A stretch of DNA of 64,000 nt, from the NCBI RefSeq assembly GCF_012489685.1, contig NC_080042.1, positions 33,175,158-33,239,157 on the forward strand, given 5' to 3'. This stretch comes from Lotus japonicus. Its lineage: Eukaryota; Streptophyta; Magnoliopsida; Fabales; Fabaceae. The position numbers and the translations under genes are program-made. The notes under the pieces were generated by a model, which saw only the letters and a list, made by a program, of their open reading frames with translations, searched no databases and had not been told where the DNA came from. Positions 23,070 to 32,338 of this stretch are shown in pieces. The stretch's first letter is position 1. Each line of letters begins with the position of its first letter.

Positions 23070-24269
23070 AGGAACAAATTGTTCATAAAGAAATTTAGGT
23101 TTAGGCATAGGAGGCTCATTTCTACTAGGTCTAGAATGGCCAATACCATTCATGCCATTTATGCTAACGCCATAGATCATTGAAGCCATTAAGCTTCTAT
23201 CTACGCTTTTAGCTAGGAACATCTGAAAAGATTATTCATATTCGGTTTCATTCTTATCATCAGAAGTACTAGATGCAATCACTTCTTCTAACTTAGCAAT
23301 TTGATTTTTAAGAACAGAGTTAGAATTAACCAAAGAAAAATTGTTTTCATTTAATTCTGAAATGGTTTTCTCATTTTTAGCAGAGACTTCAAAAGCGGCA
23401 AGAAAATCCTATTTCAACTTTTTATGCTTAGACAGAAGAGAATCATGTTTACTCATAATTTCAGCTAAAGCAGATTTAAGTTCAGACAATGAAAAGGATG
23501 TGAAGACCTCATTTTCATCTTCAGAGTCTGACTCAGCTTCTGATGTTGGATCATCATCTGACTCAGCTTTTGACTCAACTTTCTTGTCTTTGACAATGAC
23601 CATGAGTCCTTCAACAAATTCACCATCAGATTCCACTTCTTCTGAGTTTGATTCATCAAAAGTTACCATGAGACCTTTCCTAGCCTTGAAGTGCTTCTTA
23701 TGCTTCTTGTCTTTCTTCAGCTTAGGACAATCGCTCTTGTAATGTCCTGGCTCCTTGCATTCAAAGCATGCAACCTCTTTTGATGATGACTTGCGTTGAC
23801 CAGATGAAGACTCTTGTTTTCCTTTGGTTTTTGGTGATCCTTTGTACTTGCTTTGCATGTGCTGCCAAAGGTGATTGATCCAATTTGAAATCAATGAGAG
23901 CTCATCTTCATCAGAATCTTCAGAATATTCATCTGAAACTTGTTCAGCTTGAAACGCCTTAGCCTTCTCAGACTTTGACTTCAGAGCTATGGATATATGG
24001 TTCTTCTGAATTAAATGGTCAGCACGATCTACCTCGTGACTCTTCAGAATGCTGATAAGTTCTTCCAAACTTATCTTGTTGATATCCCTATAAAACTTCA
24101 AAGAAGTCACCAAGGGCATCCACTTCTCAGGAAGGCCTCTGAGAATTCTTTTTACATGATCAGTAGTGGTGTAGCCTTTGTCGAGCACTCTAATCCCAAC
24201 AATGATCATCTGGAATCTGGAAAACATATCACTTACTGTTCCATCATGAACATTGAGATGAAGTATAGT
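23070..24269 (-). pseudogene. gag: S2 gag fragment
   Basis: Minus-strand frame at 23409-24227 reads from the gag core (DMFSRFQMIIVGIRVLDKGYTTTDHV) through the acidic SEDSDEDELSLIS stretch to a zinc knuckle CFECKEPGHYKSDC near 23760, then an acidic tail. A break near 23405 separates it from the last portion (23075-23220: SVDRSLMASMIYGVSINGMNG). The first 130 or so residues of gag are missing, cut at the T2 LTR boundary. Sequence differs from S1/S5 gag throughout, consistent with a separate subfamily. Confidence 0.88.
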
Positions 24270-25178
24270 ACCTAAGGTGCAAGGAACATGATGTGAGATT
24301 CCTATAGAGAATGAGAGCGTAACCGCTTAGAGAAAGAAAGTAACTGAATTTCTAGCTTGTTATTTCTCAAATGAGCTAAGAGTCCTTTACAATTGGTACT
24401 CCTCCCCTGTTTATAGTTGGGGGAGTTGGGCCTAACGCCTTTAAACCATCCTAATGGCCCGGTTGGGCGTCCGAGACGAAGGCCCAAGTCGCTGATGCGC
24501 TCCTCACCTTAGGCCAGCACCCCTGGGCGAGGGACCCTGGGGTCTCGCCCAGTCCACAAGTCCACAAGACACCGAGCTCGAAGCATGAGAGCTAAGTGTG
24601 TCTTTAAACAAAAGAGACAAGGCGATGGATGTAAGAAGCTAACTAATGCTAAACATAAGGTACGGAAGTAAAGAACAATTGCCAACATGGCTTGGTAATT
24701 TAAAGCCTAAAAATTTGAAATTTTGAACGTCTTGCTACACTCCCTTGGCGGCTTGAGTCCACAAGTGAACTTGCGGCGATGATGCTGGATCTGCTCGACT
24801 CGCCATAGTTACGCACGTGCCCTGAACCGTAGCTTTTGACATGTGTTAAACCTAAGCCACACGTTGCGCCCTGAGGTGATGCAAGGGCCAGTGAATCCAA
24901 GGAATCTCAATCGCTATCTCTGGAACGTCCTTTCGAATCATAGTAGAGTCTGGCAATTTGAATTCAAACCAATAAGCTTTAACTGTTGTAACCCTTCGTT
25001 TAATGCATTGTTTTCTTCTTCCCGAAACTCATGTCGCACTCCTCTGAGTAATCATTTTACCTTGCCACGTCAAGGCACGATTCCCCAACCGCTACTCTCC
25101 CTGGCCTTTAAATTCTCTCTCCTTCCATTTTTCGCCTTTTCCCATCAACTGCTCCCATAGTCATTCCTGACTCTCACA
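24270..25178 (-). repeat. LTR of gypsy-like element T2 (boundaries approximate)
   Basis: Aligns in inverted orientation with about 45990-46816, including the stretch around AAGCGGTTAC and the GAGCTCGAAGCATGAGAGC block. A TATAAAC box on the minus strand at 24409-24415 lies about 140 bases from the end, as in the other copy (46674-46680). I could not fix the termini, since similarity fades without clear flanking duplications. The inferred promoter direction is minus, while the gene beside it reads plus, so that gene is antisense to the element. Confidence 0.6.
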
Positions 25179-25294
25179 TGCTCTGGTTCCCCTTGCCGAT
25201 CTTACGAACTTAAAGCTCCAGCCTTGCTTGCTCCTCGTCTCACAGTCCTTCCCTGGTTAGTTTCTTATCCTCTCTTTCTCCTTCTATTTTTACG

Positions 25295-26944
25295 ATGCCT
25301 TCCGGCGGGGCCCTTTCCTCCGTGGAGGAGATCAAAGCCCATCGCTTGGCAACCTTTGCCACTCTTCCTTTCCCCATCTCTGAGGCTCCTGATCAGGGAG
25401 TTCTTGACCAACCATCAGAGCTCTCTACTAGCGGATCCTTTTCAGACCTTACCCACAGGGCTGGGGGGCTTTGCAGTTCCCCGCTATTAGAGGGCCTCCT
25501 TCGTACCTCCGGCTGCCAAGAGCAAGATCGCCCTTGGCAACACCGTGTGTTTAACGACCCCAAGTATTCCCACTTCTTCTTTGTATACGAATACTTGTTT
25601 CTTGATCTTGGTGTTAAACTCCCCTTTTCACCCTTTCTCACCCAAGTGCTATGTGATATTAACGTTTCTCTTTGTCAACTTCACCCTTGCTCCTAAGCTT
25701 ATCTGAAGTGCTTCGAAATTCTCTGCCGCAACGTTGATGTGGTTCCTACCCCTGCCCTCTTTTCTTTTTTCTTCGAAGCAGATCCCGATCTCTGGAGACC
25801 CATGGCTGGGTCACCCTGGTGCTCCGGCCAGGCCGCGAACGATTTGCTCCCCACCAGGTTGGCTCCGAATCTTGCCTGGCTCGTCGGTATTGGACACAGT
25901 GTCCCAAAACCACATCCAATTCTCTGGAGACACGCTCTTCCTCTAGAGAGAATTTCGCCATTGGTGTCTTATCCCAACTTCCTCTTTTCAGTTGCACTGA
26001 CCTACTCGGTGTTTCCCCAGGATCCAAACTGTTTCCTCGATTAGGTTTTCCCTTTACCGTCCTCTTCACACCTTCCTCTTAATCTCTTTGCTTCTGATGA
26101 CTCTTTCCTTTGCTTTTCAGGGAACATGAAGTTTTCTACTTCCGAACTGCTGGAGGCCTTCCTCTCCGGGAACGTTAAGGTACCTTCTCCGGCCCATGCT
26201 GGGGAGAAAAGGCAAGGCTCGTCGATAAGCGAGGGCTCTCCTAGGAAAAAGAAGCTAGGCGAGACAGGCTCTCGGGTTGCACCTCTGACTGCCACGGGCG
26301 AGGGATCCATCACGTCCGCCCTGGCTGTCCCGGATAGCACACATGACTCTCTGGTGCCCGATCACCAGGGTGAGGCGGATACCTCCCCTTCCGTGGATAT
26401 TTCTCGCCCCTTGGACTCAATGGCGGGCCAGCAGCCTCTGTCCACTGACCACCTGTTGTCTCCTCCACCCGTCCAAACTAGTCACGATTCACCTCCTCCT
26501 AACTCTCCTAAGGTTGGCGGCGAGGAAGAAGAGCTTCCCTCGGACCACCCAAAGGACCCCTCTAGCAGCTCTTCTGCCAATCCCTTCTCCTTTTTACTCT
26601 CTCATCCTTACCTTGAGAAATTGAGGGAAATGCCCAGCCAAAACCCTCAAGAGGTGGCCCAAGAAGCTGTGTCAAATCTCCTTCGCGCAGGATGTCTGTT
26701 CGCCCTAGTGGCTTGGCAGGCTCGGCCCCTTGCTGGAATTGCGGTGCTTCGCCAAGAGGTGGAAAAGCTGCATTCCATCAACCTTCAAGCCAACGAGACC
26801 TGCTCCAAGTTGTCTGTCCAGTTAGCCACTGAGGTGGATAGGACAAAGAAGATGCAGAAAAAACACGCGGAAGCTGTGGCGTCCCCTTCCTCAAGTGACG
26901 AGTTCTCCCTAACTCCATCACTTAGGAGTGAGCACGCTACGTGA
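25295..26944 (+). pseudogene. Antisense gene of T2, PF04195-like ('putative gypsy-type transposon')
   Basis: Start chosen at the ATG giving MPSGGALSSVEEIKAHRL. Exon 1 carries the signature KYSHFFFVYEYLFLDLGVKLPFSPF then CQLHP, typical of PF04195 proteins often found in plant gypsy elements. A stop at 25694-25696 sits where relatives have Trp, and a frame change occurs near 25790. A 76-nt intron (26045-26120, GT...CAG) follows. Exon 2 (from 26121) begins NMKFSTSELLEAF and is Ser/Pro-rich, ending in a helical segment (RQEVEKLHSINLQ, VDRTKKMQKK). The stop at 26942-26944 may be natural or due to a lost further intron. Role unknown. Similar genes have been reported antisense between pol and 3' LTR in Tat-lineage gypsy elements (from memory). 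Confidence 0.72.
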
Positions 26945-27279
26945 AATAGTGAACCTTTTTTTTTCCTCTTAGGGTTTCCTCATTAGGTCAAGATCGCAAG
27001 AGTAAAGAGTACTCGAGCGTTTCCCCTAACATCCCAAGGAATTTCGACCTCCTAACTTAAGACTACGGGAATAACGATATAAACCACACAAATCTACAGA
27101 AACAGAAACATAAATCATCATCATCATCAGAAACTCGGACCATATGGCTTCATCCCCTCGGATCTTCCTCTTCCGGATCCTCCTCACTGACTCCCCCGCT
27201 GGCTGCTGGCACTGACCCTGGCTCTGCTGTCGGACCCTGCTCTGACTCCTGACTCCGGACGCCTCGCCTCTCTGAAATC
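26945..27279. other. Unassigned stretch between T2 and a Sirevirus fragment
   Basis: No credible ORF. It holds a T-run, an AT-rich segment, a short ATC microsatellite near 27117, and a Ser/Pro-coding-like CT-rich tract (27150-27265). Probably a remnant of another gypsy element or more of T2, but I cannot assign it. Confidence 0.4.
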
Positions 27280-28330
27280 TTCGGAATTTTTTAAGTTAAT
27301 GCAGGCTGAATTTGAAATGAGTAAGATGGGAGAACTCAAATACTTTATTGGAATTCAAGTAGATCAACAATTAGAAGCAACGTACATTCATCAAAAGAAA
27401 TATACTAAAGAACTTCTGAAGAAGTTCAACATGTCAGAATGTACTCCTGCCAAGACACCCATGCATCCTACATGCATTCTTGAGGTTGAAGATACAATCT
27501 CAAAGGTTTGTCAGAAGCTCTATCATGGTATGATAGGCTCTCTTCTCTATCTGACTGCATCCAGGCCAGATATTCTGTTTAGTGTACATTTATGTTCTCG
27601 TTTCCAATCAGATCCTAGAGAAACTCACTCAACTTTTGTTACGAGAATTCTCAAATATCAGAAAGGTTCTACTAACCTAGGCTTGATGTATAAAAAGATA
27701 TTAGAGTATAAGCTTTCAGGTTATTGTAATGATGATTACGCTGGAGATAGAACTGAAAGAAAAAGTACATATGAAAATTGTCAATTTCTGGGAAGTAACT
27801 TAGTCTCATGGGCAAGCAAGAGGCAATCTATAATTGCATTATCTACTGCAGAGGCAGAATATATCTTAGCAACTATTTGAAGCACTCATATGCTCTGGAT
27901 GAAACATCAGCTGGAAGATTATCAAATCTTTGAGAGCAATATCTCAATCTATTGTGACAACACTGCTGCTATTTCTCTAAGTAAGAATCCTATCTTACAT
28001 TCAAGGGCCAAGCACATTGAGGTAAAGTATCACTTTATTAGAGATTATGTTCAGAACGGCATACTTCTTCTGAAGTTTGTGGATACTGAGCATCAATGGG
28101 CATATATCTTCACAAAGCCCTTAGCAGAAAATAGATTTAAGTTCATTCTGAAGAATCTGAACATGGACTTTTTTCCAGCGTGAAGATGTATTCAGAACCT
28201 CTGACTATGATACTTCTGCCTTTCATCAGAAGTTGTCCAGTTCAGAAGGTCACTTAATCAGAAGATGTGTACCCATTGGTATTCCTTCTGTGTGATTGAG
28301 TGCTTCCAAGTGTTCCCCACATTGGCTTTT
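27280..28330 (+). pseudogene. pol: Sirevirus S3 fragment: RT thumb to RNase H
   Basis: Plus-strand frames from [23 protein letters not shown] to the natural pol end at 28183 match residues about 743-1034 of the intact pol at 36410-39514. RNase H has CNDDYAGD (an Asp to Asn change in the first acidic position) and STAEAEY. A TGA near 27878 interrupts the frame. About 150 bases of the downstream non-coding sequence follow (to about 28330), then the Sirevirus homology stops. Its level of divergence resembles S2, and it lacks the upstream RT that S2 also lacks. Confidence 0.85.
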
Positions 28331-28678
28331 ACTTCTTGAAAAACTAGAAGAAGAAACGTAAAACAGAAAAAGAAGATCCTATGTATCAACTTATCAACTC
28401 ATGACCAATGAATCTACTTAAAATTAAATTCATTAGCTGATCCATTCTAGGTCAGGTTCACAGAATTCAAAACCTCAAATCATGTTATAATTGATCAGGT
28501 CACAACAAGCACTAGGAACAAGAACGAGTCAGTTAAATTGATACATAGGAACAAAACAGAAAAAGAACATGGGTTTTCTCCCATTCAACCCTAAGTTAGA
28601 GTCTTAGGTAGACTATACTTCAAACTCGTAACATAAACCAAAAATCACAAACAATCCCCGGCAACGGCGCCAAAAACT
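28331..28678 (-). other. Leader of an Athila-like element next to its 5' LTR
   Basis: On the minus strand the LTR is followed by six bases and then TGGCGCCGTTGCCGGGGA (28655-28672). This primer site is characteristic of Athila/Tat-type plant gypsy elements. About 320 bases of AT-rich leader continue to the left before the Sirevirus fragment begins. No gag is present. Confidence 0.7.
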
Positions 28679-30062
28679 TGTTGGTAAATCCGCAAGTGTA
28701 CGAATCCACCCGGTTTTAATTATCGAACCACAGGGATTGTGAGTGAATAGATTCGGTTCAAGCTTTGAGTTTGCAGGTTTGTTTTATTGAGGAAAACATA
28801 TGTCGAAGTAGTAATAAGGAAAAAGAAAATATAAATTCAGAAATGAAACAGAGAATGAAAAGAAATAGTGATTTACTTTGGGTTCTTGCTCAACTAATCA
28901 TTTCAAGCACATCATTCTAAGCACATGTTCTCATGAATCTCTCCTTGATGTTATAGCCTAAGCAACTACCTATCGATGCCTCGCATAGATAATTTTTTCA
29001 AACCAAAAGATAAGCCCAATTCCTTGCGTACTTAAACATTTGTTTGAAGCATAAAGATTATAAAGTTCAGGCCAACAAACCCCAACCCTTCCTCTATTCC
29101 TAGTAGCAAGCACAGAAGAGGTAATCCCACAACAAGTCCCTAATCTATAACAAACTTCCGTTCTATTATAGAAAAGCATAAAGCTCGCACATGTTCTAAC
29201 TTGAAACATAAAGCAAGGATATGGGATTCAAGGAAAGAAGAAGAACATGTGGGAAAGAACTTAAGATTATAACTTAAAAGGAAAAGTCTTACAAGAAAAC
29301 CAAAGTAAAAGAAGAGAGATTAGTCAAGCACGGCAAGAGCCATGCTTGGCTAAGAACCTGAATTACAAGCTTGGAAGCCTTCTCTCACTCTCCTAGATGT
29401 TCCTCTCCTTCTAAACTTATGTAAAAATGGAATAGATATCAAAAATTACAAAAGAAAATGACTAAAATCCAATTTATAGGCAAAAATCACGAGTTTGGGC
29501 TGTTCCGGGCGCTCAGGCGCCAATTCAGAGCGCATGAGCGCCAATTCCATGCTGAAAAAGTGCCTCTGGAAGGCAATTAGCGCCTAGACGCCAATTCAGA
29601 GCGCCTAGGCGCCAATTCCAGAAACTGTAACAGAGCAATTGGCGCCTAGGCGCCAAAGGAGCACGCCTAGGCGCTCTTAACTCGCTGGAAAGCCTTTTTA
29701 TCTTCATTTTAACTCCTCGTTACTCCTCTTTAAGCCTCCATTCAATTCTCCAAGCCTCTAGACCTTCCCTCTTCAGCTGATTCAACCTGAAACCTTGATG
29801 AACAAGCTTGGAAAATATCTTGAAACTTAAAGGTCAATTTTGCACAAAGGCTCCAAAACAAGTGGAGATTGCCTAAGACTCATAAACTCTAATAATATGC
29901 AACTAAAGCCCTTATAAAACTACGAAATTACTAAACTAATGAAAATGCACAAATAAAAGTAAAAATGCATGAGAATGCATGAAACACTACATGAGACACA
30001 AGAAAAAGACTCAAAACCTACAAGGAAAAACCTTAAAAACATCATATAAACCCGGGTCATCA
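28679..30062 (-). repeat. LTR of an Athila-like gypsy element, 1384 bp
   Basis: On the minus strand it begins TGATGACCCGGG and ends ACCAACA, with the primer site directly after. It interrupts the second ORF of a Sirevirus at the motif KHVECD (30063). The first flank is GTCAC; the matching copy is not visible because the element's other end is missing. The middle (29500-29690) contains an array of GGCGCC-rich palindromes. Confidence 0.8.
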
Positions 30063-30845
30063 GTCACACTCAACATGTTTCCAGAAATCCTTGACCAACT
30101 TCTCATAGATTGGCCCAGCTAGCCTGTCAAAGTAGCCTAGCCACCATTGAGCTTCCATCTCAGGACAAATTTCGATGCCATTGGCAGCCAAATTCTCAAA
30201 ATCCACCCTCACTTCCTTAAGAACAGTAAGTTCTTCAACCTTGAAGGTACAATGGACAACAACAGTCCTCTGAGTGATTGGAATGACCTCCTGTTGGTCT
30301 TCCAAGTCAATCTCCTCTTGTTGTTGTTCAGGTTGTTCTTGATTTCTTGGTTGAGAGGTTTCCCTTGGTGCAGATTGTCCGGTGGGAAGTCCAACAACCA
30401 TTGTTGGAAACCTTGAAGTTCCTTCAGCGGCAACCTTTTCTGCTTGTTCTCTAGCAGTGTGCTCAGCGAAGTGCTCAAGTGCAACTCTAACTTGGGGATT
30501 GGCGAAGTCGAATTGAGACATGATGAAGGCTTAGGGTAGAGAAGGATGAAGAACAAGAGAGAGAATGGAGAGAATATGAAAACACTAAGAGCTTTGAAAA
30601 CTTGTTTGAATGAGTGAAGTGATGGGAACATGTGTGCGAACGTGGGTAAATAGTGGTTTTCAAAGGTAACTGTTGAGTAGTTGAAAAACCAAAAGGAAAA
30701 AGTAAAAATCAACGGCCAAAACTTTATGTAGCAATAATACGCAATAACTACTAATAATAAGAGGTGCAGAATTAAGTAGATGTGATCAATGCAACAGAAA
30801 TTCCTGAGAGGCACAAGGAACGAGACATCAGAATAAATCTGACAC
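30063..30845 (-). pseudogene. Sirevirus S4 second-ORF N-terminal fragment
   Basis: The frame starts at the ATG at 30519-30521 (MSQFDFANPQ). It matches the N-terminal domain of the intact second ORF: FPTMVVGLPTGQ, the VVHCTFKVEEL stretch and YFDRLAGPIYEKLVKDFWKH. It is cut after about 153 residues by the Athila-like LTR. The 320 bases upstream are its leader, ending near 30845 where the T3 antisense-gene fragment starts. Its N-terminus is longer and distinct from S1 and S5, so it belongs to another subfamily. Confidence 0.82.
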
Positions 30846-31055
30846 GTGTTTAAGGGTAAGCTGGGTGAACGACGACCCGGAAGTACCGGCGAGCTAGACG
30901 GGGTTCAGGGTCACCGTGGTAGGGGATGAGTCGCTTCCGGCCCAGGCGGGGGGCCAGTACAACCCATCCATGGGATCCCAGGGATCGGGAATCCACTTCA
31001 AAGAAAAAGAAGAAGAGGGTAGTTGAAGGAACTACATCGACACTATTGTAGAGAA
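30846..31055 (-). pseudogene. Part of T3 antisense gene, left of the S5 insertion
   Basis: Minus-strand coding continues from 45454 (after S5) across the insertion: the FEIL motif is split by S5, and this side goes on with SVDVVPSTTLFFFFFEVD and ARRYF. The duplication GAGAA (31051-31055 and 45449-45453) marks the insertion. The fragment is truncated at about 30846 by the Sirevirus S4 piece. Confidence 0.78.
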
Positions 31056-32266
31056 TGTAAGATCAAAGTTTTGATCTAGTAGTACAACTCTATGTTTTGA
31101 TGATTACAAGTTAACCTTTTGATATGAACAATTGTGGTACTCTAACGTGTTTTTCTGAGTGTGCTATTTACAGGCTCTGACCTCAACTCAATCTCACACA
31201 AATCAGAAGCACTGTGTATAAAGAGCAACCCAAGCAACGCTTTCGCATTCACCATGTTCAGTTTGAACAGTGGAAAAGCTTCAGAAGTTCTGAAGTTATA
31301 CAAACTCTGATGTGGACTTAGTCACGAGAAGCTCTGAAGATCCAGAAAGTCTGATAACCAAGAAACACTGAAGGCTCAGATGTTCTGATGGTGTAGAAGA
31401 CTCTGAAGATCCAGAAGCTGATTAGTGAAGTTCTTATGTCCAGAAGCAAGATACTCTGAAGACCATGTTCTTCCCTCTGAGTTCAGAATCAGAAGAAACA
31501 ATGGTCAAAGGATCTGGGCTTTCCCTCTGACTCTGATCAACCGGCTTCACAAGTTCCAATATGAAGCATTCCCCTGATCAGAAGTCTCCTAGGTTTAAAG
31601 GTCAAGTCGCTATCCAAGTACAAAAGCAAATGTACCTTCCTGACGACCTACCTAATGTTCTCAGCCACAGCAGAAGCTGGATTTTCCAGAACTGCCCTCC
31701 AACGGTAGCATTTCCCATGCAACGCTCAACCCTAATCCTTGGAGTATATAAAGAGGCTGAAGACTGAAAGAAACGGCTAGAAGAAGCATTCACATACGCG
31801 CAAGACAATCTTAAATTCTTCTAAGTTTTCTTTCATCCGAAATTCATTGAGTTTACTATTAGCTTTTTAGAAGCAAATCTTTTGTAAACAATTCTTTGAT
31901 AAACAGTTTGTTTAGTTCCTTTAGGAGATCAAGGTTGATCGGATCCTAGAGAAGACTAAGAGAGTGAATCTTAGTGTGAGCTAAGTCAGTGTAATTGTTA
32001 GTCACTTGTAGGTTTCAAGTGCAGTTGTAACTCTTACCTGATTAGTGGATTGCCTTCATTCTAAGAAGGAAGAAATCACCTTAACGGGTGGACTGGAGTA
32101 GCTTGAGTGATTTATCAAGTGAACCAGGATAAAATCCTTGTGTGCTTTTCTATCTCTTATCTTTAGCACTTAAGTTCTCGAAAGATTTGTCAAAATCTTT
32201 AAGGTGGAAGTTTTATACTGAAAACGTTATTCAAACCCCCCCTTTCTACCGTTTTTCATACCTTCA
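31056..32266 (+). repeat. 5' LTR of S5
   Basis: 1211 bp, TGTAAGATC to ACCTTCA. A TATATAAA box is at 31745-31752. Upstream (31200-31560) is a dense cluster of short inverted words such as TCTGAAG, CAGAAG and CTCTGA. A C7 run lies near the end. Confidence 0.96.
31745..31752 (+). promoter_or_regulatory. TATA box of S5 5' LTR
   Basis: TATATAAA, identical in the 3' LTR (44924-44931) and the solo LTR (18225-18232). It should drive the genomic transcript. Confidence 0.82.
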
Positions 32267-32268
32267 AT

Positions 32269-32280
32269 TGGTATCAGAGC
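32269..32280 (+). promoter_or_regulatory. S5 primer-binding site (initiator tRNA-Met)
   Basis: TGGTATCAGAGC two bases after the LTR, complementary to the 3' end of plant initiator tRNA-Met. Confidence 0.94.
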
Positions 32281-32338
32281 GCAAGTTCTGATTACCACAC
32301 CTAACAGTGTTCAGTGATCCGGGCCGGTGTGAAAAACA

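Larger units (their letters stand above)
15893..24269 (-). mobile_element. Decayed Sirevirus S2, split by two solo LTRs
   Basis: Removing 17569-18754 and 19050-23069, each with one target copy, leaves a continuous minus-strand gag-to-RT stretch homologous to S1 and S5 but more diverged. It ends inside RT at about 15893 and inside gag at about 24269, and both of its own LTRs are missing here. The left end joins an antisense-gene fragment and the right end joins a T2 LTR, so both ends are rearrangement or insertion junctions. Confidence 0.85.
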
